Shown: positions 27,765-35,071 of the stretch, piece by piece
How the letters are laid out: every line of letters starts with the position of its first letter
How positions within the stretch are numbered: position 1 is the stretch's first letter
DNA from: Pseudomonas sp. CC6-YY-74
GTDB lineage: Bacteria; Pseudomonadota; Gammaproteobacteria; Pseudomonadales; Pseudomonadaceae
NCBI RefSeq assembly: GCF_002025205.1
Contig: NZ_CP019947.1
Span: forward strand, 2,580,001-2,644,000
DNA length: 64,000 nucleotides
Direction: 5' to 3'
The notes under the pieces: model-generated
The model's input: only the letters and a program-made list of their open reading frames with translations
Told to the model about the DNA's origin: nothing
Database searches by the model: none
Made by a program: the position numbers and the translations under genes

Positions 27765-27770
27765 TATAAA
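27765..27770 (+). promoter_or_regulatory. Probable -10 box of the tRNA gene
   Basis: TATAAA lies 12 bp before the first tRNA base. It is followed by GGCTCCCCC, resembling a GC-rich discriminator typical of stable-RNA promoters. The -35 element is poor. Confidence 0.4.
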
Positions 27771-27781
27771 GGCTCCCCCAA

Positions 27782-27855
27782 GCGGGCGTCGTATAATGGC
27801 ATTACTCCAGCTTCCCAAGCTGATAACGAGGGTTCGATTCCCTTCGCCCGCTCCA
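27782..27855 (+). tRNA. tRNA-Gly (anticodon CCC)
   Basis: The acceptor stem GCGGGCG pairs with CGCCCGC. The anticodon loop TTCCCAA carries CCC, the T-arm is AGGGTTCGATTCCCT, and CCA is encoded at 27853-27855. The 3' end is the insertion target of the following island: a 28-bp copy recurs at 35044. The tRNA remains whole because the island lies downstream of it. Confidence 0.93.
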
Positions 27856-27856
27856 G
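27829..27856. repeat. Left attachment repeat of the genomic island (tRNA-Gly 3' end)
   Basis: 28 bp from the T-arm through CCA plus one base. It matches 35044-35071 with a single C/G difference at position 12. This is the standard signature of a tyrosine-recombinase insertion at a tRNA 3' end. Confidence 0.85.
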
Positions 27857-27870
27857 CTTCAACAAGTTAG

Positions 27871-27895
27871 AGCCCTATTTTGATAGGGCTTTTTC
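27871..27895 (+). terminator. Terminator downstream of tRNA-Gly
   Basis: The stem AGCCCTAT / ATAGGGCT followed by TTTTT forms a typical intrinsic terminator 15 bp after the tRNA. Confidence 0.85.
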
Positions 27896-28611
27896 GTTTC
27901 TGCGATTTGCTACTGTCGAATAAGTGTCGAAACCAGCCACGGAGCTGGCAACTGTGGCGGACAACTTTCGGCCAGTTGCGGACGTTTAGAGTGGAAAAAA
28001 TCAATCGCCTCCCCTTTCGCAGATGTCGCTGCGCAAAATTTGCGTTTCCGTTAGGTAAATTTTTGCCCCTGATGAGGCCCAATTTCACGGGGATTGACGA
28101 CGATAGCGACGCTCAGGACGGACTGCTAAATAGTGCTGATGGCACATTGACAACAGCGGTAGAAGACCCTAAGCCTTAGGTGTCCAAGCAGACTTTAGTC
28201 CGATTAAAAAAAGGAAATAAGTCCGGTTGTCGTGTGTTCAATCGTAGGCGAGGAATGCGGCTCAGGGGGGGGGAGCGTCAATCGCCGGGAGTCTCATTGT
28301 GAGCAGTGCAACGCTCCGCCGCACAGGACTCGTGCTTCCCCCGCATGAGCATGCCTGGCCCCATATGAATGGCCCGCCATACCTCTGACCAGCAGCGCCA
28401 CCCCCTGGCGCGGTCATCGCAGGCGTATCCGCCGATCCTTGACCACTGAGCAAGCGCAAGCCATTCAGGTGCGCTCAGCAGGTGGCATTTACCTAGTTAG
28501 CTTTCATTCAAGCTTCTGCGCCGCAAGGGTGTTGAGCGGCGGTGAGCGATGGATGTGCGCAACCTCTATTGATGAGTTTTCAACAACCACGCAACGAGGA
28601 GAACAGCCGCC
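27896..28611. other. Left end of the island, no clear gene
   Basis: 716 bp without a supported coding region. Two TGTCGAA motifs lie at 27914-27920 and 27925-27932. A matching pair occurs near the opposite island end (34923-34940), which suggests recombinase arm sites. A run of nine G at 28265-28273 is also present. Frames of up to 99 codons occur but have no ribosome site or recognisable sequence. Confidence 0.4.
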
Positions 28612-30591
28612 ATGCACATATGGAAAAGCAAACTGCCCGCCGCTAGCGGGGAAAAATCCATTCCAGCGAGTGGCGGAAAACCCATGCCGCCCCAAGGTTT
28701 ACCCGAGGACGGAACACGCCGCACCTTCCTCAAATTATCCACCACGGCAATGGCGGCGCCGCTGCTGCTGAGTGGGCGTGACAGTGCAGCCAAGAAGGGA
28801 CGTGACAATGACGCGCAAGAGCTGTCCTTAGGTGACCTTGTCTATCCCCCCAGCCCACCCACCACGCCGTGGCGGGATGTACTGCCGAGGAAGATAGTCG
28901 CGCTGAACCCAGTGGACGATCTGTTTCCACTCTCCGAAGAGGCGCCCAAGAGCCAACATGCAGACCCGCAGCAACGCGAAGCCGGGCGTCCTTCCCACCA
29001 GCATTTCGAGATCCTAGACCGGCTGGGCGGAGCGGACCTGTATGACATCAATGCCCAAGCGCTTCCTTGGCAATTCCATCACGACTACCCCAAGACCAAG
29101 CAGATTATCTGGACGTATCAAGGCACCGATAAGTCAGCGGAGCCGAAACCGACGTTCCCCACCACCCTCCTCGCACGCTACGGTCGACCGGTGATTTGCC
29201 GCTTCCACAGCCAACTGGCCGAGTCGACGGAAAAACTGGTCGAACAGGGCTTCGCCCGTCCGAGGTTTGGCAGCCCGGAGATATCCACCCATCTGCACAA
29301 TCTGCACGCGTCCTCCGGCTGCGATGGCTTCCCGGGCGACTTCTATAGCGCCGAAGAACTGCACGAGGCTTCGCAGATCACGCGCGGTGAATTCAAGGAT
29401 CACCTCTATCACAACCTCTACGCGGGTTACTTGGAGAGCCTGGACAATCCCAGCCCGTTCACCGGCTATGCCGCCAATGGTCAGCCAATCGGCGACTATC
29501 GCGAGGGCTTGGGTACGCTGTGGCTTCACGACCACACCAAGGATTTCACCGCGCCGAACACCTACCTCGGGCTGGCGGGGTTTTACCTGCTATTCGACGA
29601 GTTCGACTCGGGCAACGAACTCGACTCAAACCCTAGAGCCTTGCGCCTACCCAGCGGCGCCTATGACTACCCACTGGCCTTTGGCGACAAGCGCTTCGAC
29701 GCCAACGGCATGCTGTTCTGGAACGAGTTCAATCCGGAAGGCGTGCTGGGCGACAAGGTCACGGTCAATGGCAAGATCGAGCCGGTGTTGCCGGTGGATG
29801 CGCGCAAGTACCGTCTGCGCCTGCTCAACACCGGTCCCAGCCGTTTCTACGAGTTCTATTTAGTAGATGCCAAGGGCAAGGAACAGCGCTTCGACTACAT
29901 CGCCAACGACGGCAATTTGCTCACCGAGACGCTGCGCGACCAGACCAAGGTGCGCCTCACGGTGGCCGAGCGCGCCGACATAGTGGTGGACTTTGCCCGG
30001 TATCCGATCGGCACCGAGCTCTACCTGGTCAACCGCCTGCGCCAGGAAAGTACCCGCAAGGCCAAGGATGTTCGAGGGCCAGGCAGTCGCGTGCTGAAGA
30101 TCATTGTCGATCGTTATCCAGATAAACAAGACCTCAGCCAGGTACCCAATCAGCTGCGCGCAATACGCGAGCTACCGACGGAGAAGGCGCTCGCCCGGCT
30201 AAAGAAACGCCGCTGGGAGTTTGATCGCAAGAACGGCATGTGGACGATCAACGGCAAACTGTTCGATGCCGATGACGACAAGAGCAACAGGATTGCGCTG
30301 GGTGCGGTCGAAGTCTGGGAGTTCTCGGGCAAGGGTGGCTGGGACCATCCCATCCACATTCATCTGGAGGAGGGCCGCACGCTCAGCAAGAGCGTGGAGG
30401 GTGTACAGCTGCCCATACCGCCTCACGAGCTAGGGCGTAAAGACGTCTTTACGCTCGAGGGCAGCATGACCATCCAGGTGCTCGTGCGCTTTCGCGACTT
30501 CACCGGCAAGTACGTCATGCACTGTCACAACGTGATCCACGAAGACCACGAGATGATGGTGCGCTTGAATATCGTAGATACACCCACTTGA
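28612..30591 (+). CDS. Multicopper oxidase, Tat-exported, bilirubin-oxidase/CotA-like
   Basis: 659 residues. A twin-arginine signal TRRTFLKLSTTAMAAPLLL lies about residues 35-55, preceded by an unusual 34-residue extension. All four copper-ligand motifs are present: HLH at 227-229, HDH at 306-308, HPIHIH at 579-584 and MHCHNVIHEDHEMM around 636-649. The protein should therefore hold type 1 copper plus the trinuclear centre and oxidise a phenol, metal ion or bilirubin-like substrate with O2 in the periplasm. The start at 28612 has GAGGAG upstream; an internal ATG at 28684 is an alternative. It overlaps the region of the following SCO1-like gene by a short spacer, suggesting an operon. It is island cargo. 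Confidence 0.88.
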   Translation: MHIWKSKLPAASGEKSIPASGGKPMPPQGLPEDGTRRTFLKLSTTAMAAPLLLSGRDSAAKKGRDNDAQELSLGDLVYPPSPPTTPWRDVLPRKIVALNPVDDLFPLSEEAPKSQHADPQQREAGRPSHQHFEILDRLGGADLYDINAQALPWQFHHDYPKTKQIIWTYQGTDKSAEPKPTFPTTLLARYGRPVICRFHSQLAESTEKLVEQGFARPRFGSPEISTHLHNLHASSGCDGFPGDFYSAEELHEASQITRGEFKDHLYHNLYAGYLESLDNPSPFTGYAANGQPIGDYREGLGTLWLHDHTKDFTAPNTYLGLAGFYLLFDEFDSGNELDSNPRALRLPSGAYDYPLAFGDKRFDANGMLFWNEFNPEGVLGDKVTVNGKIEPVLPVDARKYRLRLLNTGPSRFYEFYLVDAKGKEQRFDYIANDGNLLTETLRDQTKVRLTVAERADIVVDFARYPIGTELYLVNRLRQESTRKAKDVRGPGSRVLKIIVDRYPDKQDLSQVPNQLRAIRELPTEKALARLKKRRWEFDRKNGMWTINGKLFDADDDKSNRIALGAVEVWEFSGKGGWDHPIHIHLEEGRTLSKSVEGVQLPIPPHELGRKDVFTLEGSMTIQVLVRFRDFTGKYVMHCHNVIHEDHEMMVRLNIVDTPT

Positions 30592-30611
30592 TCAGCAAAG
30601 GTGGATATCAC

Positions 30612-31238
30612 ATGAACACACGCAGAGAACTAATGTTCGGCATGGGCACCCTGGGTACCGTCGCGCTGGGCCTGCACGCTTGGCAGAGCATCCTGGCCCA
30701 GCCGCAACCGACGGACGCCGGCACGACCCGCGACCAACGCATTCCCAATACGCCGCTGTACACCCACGAAGGCAAGGCGGTCAGGTTCTACGACGACCTG
30801 GTGCGTGGCAAGGTCGTCACCATCAACATGATGTATGTCAGCTGTGCCGGCATCTGCCCGACCGCCACGGCCAACCTCAGGAAGGTCCAGAAGCTGTTGG
30901 GCGACCGTGTGGGTCGCGACGTATTTATGTACTCGATCAGCCTGCAGCCACTGCTGGATACCCCGGAGGTTCTCAAGGCATACGCCGAGCTGCATGGCAT
31001 TGGACCTGGCTGGCAGTTCCTCACCGGCGATCCCGCCGATATCGAGCAATTGCGCTACGCCCTTGGCTTCTACGACCCCGACCCGCTGGTCGACGCCAAC
31101 GACAGCGAACACACCGGCATGGTGCGCATCGGCAGCGACGCGGACCAGCGCTGGACAATGTCGGCCGTCCTGGCCACGCCCCGACAGATCTGGCGCGTGA
31201 TCAATCATGTGGACCGAACCCGCGTGAGTGCGGCGTAG
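30612..31238 (+). CDS. SCO1/SenC/PrrC-family copper protein
   Basis: 208 residues. An N-terminal NTRRELMFGMGTLGTVALG looks like a Tat-type or anchored signal. A thioredoxin-like fold follows with the copper-binding Cys pair C78 and C82 (SCAGICP) and the partner His167 (SEHTGMVRIG). Such proteins deliver copper to oxidases or act as thiol reductases. Here it follows the multicopper oxidase by 20 bp and probably helps metallate it. ATG 30612 is preferred, with AAAGGTGG upstream, over a TTG at 30588 that overlaps the oxidase stop. Confidence 0.87.
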   Translation: MNTRRELMFGMGTLGTVALGLHAWQSILAQPQPTDAGTTRDQRIPNTPLYTHEGKAVRFYDDLVRGKVVTINMMYVSCAGICPTATANLRKVQKLLGDRVGRDVFMYSISLQPLLDTPEVLKAYAELHGIGPGWQFLTGDPADIEQLRYALGFYDPDPLVDANDSEHTGMVRIGSDADQRWTMSAVLATPRQIWRVINHVDRTRVSAA

Positions 31239-31259
31239 CGAGGTAGCCTGGATGCCCAT

Positions 31260-31289
31260 GGGTGGAAAACGTATCGACGTTTTCCACCC
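31260..31289. terminator. Perfect 12-bp hairpin after the copper operon
   Basis: GGGTGGAAAACG and CGTTTTCCACCC around a 6-base loop, 21 bp after the SCO1-like stop. It resembles common pseudomonad extragenic palindromes and probably stops transcription before the antisense cassette array. Confidence 0.6.
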
Positions 31290-31446
31290 TACGCCGACTT
31301 GAGGTCTTTGTAGGCTAGACAACCTTTACTTGTTCACCGGCTTCTGCGGCTAGCCGCAACGGAGCGGTAACTGTCGGTCATGGGAAAGCAAAGCCCGCCA
31401 GCGGCCCTAACCTGATCGCATCATGCAAATGCTCAGGTGCGCGGTG

Positions 31447-31518
31447 CGCATAACGCAGCATCATGCTCAGCACCGGCTAATGGATGCCCCCTTTTTCAAA
31501 TTATATGAGCGGTTACAT
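31447..31518 (-). other. attC recombination site 1 (degenerate)
   Basis: On the minus strand the site runs from TGTAAC, which contains the stop codon of the GFA gene, to GTTATGC, with an imperfectly pairing interior. The core boxes fit the attC ends (..YAAC and GTTRRRY-like), but the middle is diverged from the other sites. It closes the leftmost cassette. Confidence 0.5.
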
Positions 31519-31929
31519 TTCAGGTGCGAAATAAGCCATTATCTCAGCGGTTGTCATTTCTTTTGTTTCATTTGCAAAGCAGTAATAACTAGGTCGCATG
31601 TCACTAAAGTACTGCATATCCATCTCTAGTCCTTTCAAATTTGGAAACAGGCCTACTGGCATATTATATTCGCCGCTTTCTTTGAACTTATAAAACAAAT
31701 GAGTCCCACACTCTGTACAAAATCCACGAGATGCCCAAGACGAGGATTCATACATTTTAACTTTATCACCCCCTTCAACTTTAACTCTCGTACCGCACTT
31801 AACAGCAAAAAATGGTGCGCCGCCCCACGTTCTACATGATTGGCAATGGCACACTGTGAATTTAGGATTAATTTCCTCTGCGATAATTCTTACAGCACCA
31901 CAAAGGCAGTTTGCTTCTGAATGAGACAT
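31513..31929 (-). CDS. GFA-family zinc protein (cassette gene)
   Basis: 138 residues. The Cys pattern C8-x-C10, C27-x-C29-x2-C32 and C71-x2-C74 is the zinc-binding layout of the Gfa/CENP-V family, whose founding member was described as accelerating glutathione-formaldehyde adduct formation. It cannot be told whether this member has that activity. The base composition is clearly AT-richer than flanking core genes. The stop codon lies inside an attC site, as is usual for integron cassettes, and the next cassette's attC lies 24 bp beyond its start codon. Confidence 0.82.
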   Translation of the reverse strand: MSHSEANCLCGAVRIIAEEINPKFTVCHCQSCRTWGGAPFFAVKCGTRVKVEGGDKVKMYESSSWASRGFCTECGTHLFYKFKESGEYNMPVGLFPNLKGLEMDMQYFSDMRPSYYCFANETKEMTTAEIMAYFAPEM

Positions 31930-31953
31930 TTTGATGACACCTTAATGATAAAC

Positions 31954-32030
31954 ATATAACGGTTGGCTAAGGGGCGGACTTCAGCCCGTCCCGAGTGAGC
32001 GAAGCGGACGACTTGAACCACTAGTTAGGA
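31954..32030 (-). other. attC recombination site 2
   Basis: A 77-bp imperfect palindrome. On the minus strand it starts TCCTAAC and ends CGTTATAT, with the inner GGGACGGGCTGAAGTC / CGCCCCTTAG core shared with sites 3, 4 and 6. Its outer box overlaps the stop codon of the 131-aa gene. Confidence 0.85.
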
Positions 32031-32420
32031 TGACACACTCCGATTTCTTGATAAGTACAAAAGATGCGCAGTGGTAATAATTGGACCTACAAAGATGAGA
32101 GCCATACCTTCCGAAGTTGAAAAGGTGGAAAGCCCGATGATGCAGGAAATAATCCCCAGCGCAATTCCAAACCACTGAATCGGCCGCCCGGGCCACTTAC
32201 GCGTACGGCTAAACGTATTCCATGCCAAATTAGTCAATGAGATAGAACCCCATACCCCACTAATTATCATTATTGGCATTAATGGAAGATCGCCACTGTA
32301 TGAGGTGGGGGCGGATAGAAACAATAAAGAAGCTGGCAAAAAAAGAACTCCTAAATAAAGGAGCGCCGCCGCAGGAGTACAAAATATAATAATTTCTATA
32401 GCTAATATGACGCGGTTCAA
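32025..32420 (-). CDS. Small membrane protein (cassette gene), 131 aa
   Basis: Four hydrophobic segments can be seen: about 4-32, 46-62, 83-102 and 104-122. Between them lies a short basic loop, NTFSRTRKWPGRP. There is no signal peptidase site and no family I recognise. It is flanked on both sides by attC sites (31954-32030 and 32428-32504), so it is a single-gene integron cassette, expressed, if at all, from an upstream cassette or its own promoter. Confidence 0.7.
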   Translation of the reverse strand: MNRVILAIEIIIFCTPAAALLYLGVLFLPASLLFLSAPTSYSGDLPLMPIMIISGVWGSISLTNLAWNTFSRTRKWPGRPIQWFGIALGIISCIIGLSTFSTSEGMALIFVGPIITTAHLLYLSRNRSVSS

Positions 32421-32427
32421 TATGGCA

Positions 32428-32504
32428 TCCTAACGATTAAACTAAGGGACTGGCTTTAGCCAGTCCCAGCGAATAAAATGAGCGATTTGAGCGCATTGTT
32501 AACT
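32428..32504 (-). other. attC recombination site 3
   Basis: 77 bp. On the minus strand it begins AGTTAAC and ends CGTTAGGA, with the core GCTGGGACTGGCTAAAGCC / AGTCCCTTAG. This is almost the same architecture as sites 2 and 6. The stop codon of the 109-aa regulator gene lies in its outer box. Confidence 0.88.
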
Positions 32505-32828
32505 GCTGGATTCGGTTGTTTGGATGGCATTTAGTACGGCGATTACTATTTTTTTATTTTGATCGCTTGTTTCTCGAAATTTTTTAAGTAACTCCCACTC
32601 ACTTTCGTTAAGTTTTAGATCGTAATTTTCTCTATCCATCCAACCTTTCGGTTTTTCAAATACATTTTCAATTTTTCTTGCTATCTGGTCTGGCACTGAA
32701 AGATGTTTGTTATCAAAGTAGCGCACTATTTCGGCGGGTGTAATGCCAATTTCCTTAGCTACAGCCGCTCGGGAGCAGTGTTCGTGCACCAAGAGTCTGA
32801 GGTTCGCTAGGCGCGTTTCGTCTTTCAT
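32499..32828 (-). CDS. Helix-turn-helix regulator-like protein (cassette gene), 109 aa
   Basis: The segment SRAAVAKEIGITPAEIVRYF (about 19-38) reads as a helix-turn-helix. The following IARKIENVFEKPKGWMDRE recalls the end of XRE/phage-repressor DNA-binding domains, where KPKGWMD is frequent. A C-terminal helical tail completes it. It probably binds DNA, with target unknown. GAGGAAACC before the ATG is a strong ribosome site. It is a cassette bounded by attC 3 and the interrupted attC 4. Confidence 0.7.
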   Translation of the reverse strand: MKDETRLANLRLLVHEHCSRAAVAKEIGITPAEIVRYFDNKHLSVPDQIARKIENVFEKPKGWMDRENYDLKLNESEWELLKKFRETSDQNKKIVIAVLNAIQTTESSS

Positions 32829-32867
32829 GGTTTCCTCCAGTGCTTAGATAGAACGTTGCCTTTATTT

Positions 32868-33007
32868 GGCGACTGACGTTTGGTTAAGGGACGGATTTTA
32901 GCCCGTCTCAGTGAGTGAAACGAACAGGGAAAAGGGGACAGATTTATTTGTTTGGCTGTGTTTGTAGCGATTAAATAAATCTGTCCCCTTTTCATTACTA
33001 ACAGTGA
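32868..33007 (-). other. attC recombination site 4, interrupted by a palindromic insert
   Basis: On the minus strand the right-hand part reads CTCACTGAGACGGGCTAAAA then TCCGTCCCTTAACC, the same core as sites 2, 3 and 6, and ends CGTCAGTC. The other half (GCCTAATCACTGTTAG) lies beyond a 63-bp palindromic element at 32930-32992. Removal of the insert would join the halves into a site of about 77 bp. As it stands the site is probably inactive. Confidence 0.6.
32930..32992. mobile_element. 63-bp palindromic MITE/REP-like insert
   Basis: Perfect 20-bp inverted arms (AAAAGGGGACAGATTTATTT and complement) around a 23-bp loop. I recall this GGGGACAGATTTATTT arm as a widespread proteobacterial palindrome, often near REP-associated tyrosine transposases, but no transposase is present here. 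It sits inside attC 4. Confidence 0.75.
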
Positions 33008-33451
33008 TTAGGCAGGCTCGGTATTTTTGACTGGTTCATAGTAGATCGTATGTACTAGCACAAAGGCTTTGCGGCATAACTCTTTGAGTTCCTGTTCGTG
33101 TTCTTCGCTAAAGTGGTGCTGCACAATACTGCTGTCATTTTTATGAACAATAGAATTTCTAACTTCACGAAGCCAATTAGCCTCAGTAGTGTAGCCTGCT
33201 TTCTCAAGCTTGCTTCCTAGGGTGCCCTTGTCTCCAAATTCGTGACTTAAACATGCTTCAATTGATGTGCAGGCAATTACTAAGCATGCGTAATATGCTC
33301 CGATTGCATAGGAAAGCTCCATGTCACGAAGAAGAGAAAATGCCTTTGTGCATGAGTCATCTTTGTACCGCCCAAAAACTAAGCTCGCTTCAATGGTTCG
33401 AAACTCTTTGAATTTATCCTTGAAACTCTTGAGGAGTTCTTGGTCGCTCAT
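33008..33451 (-). CDS. HEPN-like protein (cassette gene), 147 aa
   Basis: An all-helical protein. The motif REVRNSIVHKND contains R98-N-S-I-V-H103, the Rx4-6H signature of HEPN domains, preceded by the helix YAIGAYYACLVIACTSIEAC typical of HEPN/DUF4145-like proteins. Many HEPN proteins are ribonucleases in toxin-antitoxin or antiphage systems, while others are inactive adaptors. No nucleotidyltransferase partner is adjacent. It is next to a second HEPN-like cassette at 33515. Activity is inference. Confidence 0.65.
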   Translation of the reverse strand: MSDQELLKSFKDKFKEFRTIEASLVFGRYKDDSCTKAFSLLRDMELSYAIGAYYACLVIACTSIEACLSHEFGDKGTLGSKLEKAGYTTEANWLREVRNSIVHKNDSSIVQHHFSEEHEQELKELCRKAFVLVHTIYYEPVKNTEPA

Positions 33452-33507
33452 GTGTACTCCTTGTACTGGGTTCGATCATGTCTACACAAATTCGGCAAGA
33501 TGCACTT

Positions 33508-33514
33508 GTTAGGC
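33508..33514 (-). other. Half attC site 5 (outer box only)
   Basis: GCCTAAC on the minus strand, directly after the stop of the 220-aa gene, is an attC outer box. The opposite box and palindromic core are not recognisable in the 57 bp before the 147-aa gene, so the site is decayed or highly diverged. Confidence 0.45.
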
Positions 33515-34177
33515 CTAGCTCGCAAGATGTACTGATAGAAACTGCTCTACAGCAGGAAGCATCTGCTCGACATCCTGTTTAGAAAATTCTGACTGATTAC
33601 CGTGTGCGGCACTATTTCTTAAACCTGCATGAGCTGTTATTTGTTTCTGTACAATTTTGTTGTATATGCCTGCCTTTGCTAAATCGGCGTTCATTTTATC
33701 CAATTTGCCATACGCAATGCCTGACTGATCGCAAAGCTCTCGGAGTGCCGTTTCTAAAACTACACCACATATCACTGCTGCGGCGACATAATACCCACTA
33801 CTTAGGAGTTCATACGCTTGCTCTAATTCTGTATCGAAGACTTCCGCTTGGACAATGGACTTGTACGAAGCCAAATAACCACCATCAAAATCGTCTTTTG
33901 TTGCCTTAAAAACTGCTTTTAGCTCTCTGTACTTTGAAAGACTGCCAGTAAAGGCTTGGTCTTTTTCTTTCTCTTTGAAAGCTTCATAGTGTTCTGACTC
34001 CTTGCCGCAAACTTTGACAATTAGGTTTTTAACTTTGACTCGCCACTCAAGCAGCGCTTCAGCATCTACATGTTCAGACTTTCCAAACATTTCGCTGTGC
34101 GTTACATGCTTGGTTTCGCCTACACGCCCCATTTCTTCTTCTAGTTCTTGGAAACGTTTCGATAGTTTGTTATTCAC
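33515..34177 (-). CDS. HEPN-like protein (cassette gene), 220 aa
   Basis: The N-terminal half is charged and helical (KEKEKDQAF). The C-terminal half resembles HEPN/DUF4145-type domains: YELLSSGYYVAAAVICGVVL, LETALRELCDQSGIAYGKL, then AGLRNSAAHGN with R187-N-S-A-A-H192, an Rx4H motif. It may be a ribonuclease or a structural HEPN protein. The adjacent smaller HEPN-like gene (33008) has a related motif (RNSIVH), but the two are not obviously duplicates. It carries its own attC (34193-34268) on the upstream side and half of one downstream. Confidence 0.65.
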   Translation of the reverse strand: MNNKLSKRFQELEEEMGRVGETKHVTHSEMFGKSEHVDAEALLEWRVKVKNLIVKVCGKESEHYEAFKEKEKDQAFTGSLSKYRELKAVFKATKDDFDGGYLASYKSIVQAEVFDTELEQAYELLSSGYYVAAAVICGVVLETALRELCDQSGIAYGKLDKMNADLAKAGIYNKIVQKQITAHAGLRNSAAHGNQSEFSKQDVEQMLPAVEQFLSVHLAS

Positions 34178-34192
34178 TTTATCTCCTTGTGT

Positions 34193-34268
34193 GCCTAACG
34201 ATTAAGCTAAGGGGCCGGCTTTGCCGGTCCCAGCGAGTGAAACGAGCGGCTTGAGCGCCTTGTTATAG
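34193..34268 (-). other. attC recombination site 6
   Basis: 76 bp and the best preserved of the group. On the minus strand it begins CTATAACAAGGCGCTCAAGC, has the core CTGGGACCGGCAAAGCCGG / CCCCTTAG, and ends TCGTTAGGC. This is a textbook attC with both outer boxes and a pairing interior. Confidence 0.9.
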
Positions 34269-34284
34269 GAATTCACCGCGGTAA

Positions 34285-34668
34285 TTACTTAGTTCGATAA
34301 TAATGGAATATGCCTTGAGCCTTTGTGTAGCCGTAATAAGCCAAGTAACAGAAGGCAACAATAGCTACTGCTGGGCCTGCCGCATTCATTCCGGTCATAA
34401 ATGTTGTATAGATCGCGCCAAGAATTACTAGCGCCACGTAGCTGGCGAGCTTTCTGTTTGTTGCAGATAGAGTTAATGGCACCACTGCAAGAGCAATTAT
34501 ATGAATTGCAATGTTAGTAATGATTTCTAAAATTAGCTTCGCTGGGATGGTATCGGTTTGTGCCTGGGTTATTTGAATAATGGCTTGGTACGAGAAATAA
34601 TTTAAAACAGCTACAACAACTGTGCTGATGAAAAGTATTGGAGCGAATTTCTTGATTGCGTTGTACAT
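34285..34668 (-). CDS. Small membrane protein (cassette gene), 127 aa
   Basis: Four hydrophobic stretches (about 9-30, 43-66, 74-93 and 98-115) with a basic C-terminus. No family is recognised. It is the most upstream cassette gene in the direction of the array, so an integron attI site and integrase gene would be expected to its right. None is found before the island ends at 35071. Confidence 0.65.
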   Translation of the reverse strand: MYNAIKKFAPILFISTVVVAVLNYFSYQAIIQITQAQTDTIPAKLILEIITNIAIHIIALAVVPLTLSATNRKLASYVALVILGAIYTTFMTGMNAAGPAVAIVAFCYLAYYGYTKAQGIFHYYRTK

Positions 34669-35043
34669 AAAATTAAACTAATTCCTATAATAGTGATTAG
34701 ATGGAATTCCACACTATTCCAATAGTAGAAAGTTCCGTATAACTCCGCACTCCTTGCATACGAACAAAGCAGGGTGCTCAATAAAATCAGGTGCTTAGCA
34801 GGTCGCAATGGCGAGCTATACGTTTTCGCTTGGCTTCCACATTTTACGTTATCAGTAGCACCATACCGAAATATCAATGTGCCATACAGCGATTCGAGGA
34901 GGGTACATCGCAAGACCGTACGTGTCGAAAATGTGTCGAAATCACTGACTCGGGAAGGCCGGCACTGTCCAGAACCAAGAAAGCAGACACCGCCAAACAG
35001 CCAGCTTTGGCCAACGTAGGTCATTGATTACCGAGGCTGGTAC
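34669..35043. other. Right end of the island, no gene
   Basis: 375 bp with frames up to 137 codons on both strands, but none with a ribosome site or recognisable sequence. A pair of TGTCGAA motifs at 34923-34940 mirrors the pair at the left island end. No remnant of an integrase could be read. Confidence 0.4.
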
Positions 35044-35071
35044 AGGGTTCGATTGCCTTCGCCCGCTCCAG
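35044..35071. repeat. Right attachment repeat of the genomic island
   Basis: A copy of the tRNA-Gly 3' end (27829-27856) with one mismatch. The rest of the tRNA is absent here, so it is an attachment scar and not a second tRNA gene. It marks the right boundary of a 7.2-kb island. Confidence 0.85.

Noticed and set aside
27880..28179. 99-codon frame after tRNA-Gly
   Set aside because: It begins inside the tRNA terminator and has no ribosome site or family-like sequence.
35044..35071. Second tRNA gene
   Set aside because: Only the T-arm and acceptor 3' strand are present and one base of the T-stem is changed. It is an attachment scar.
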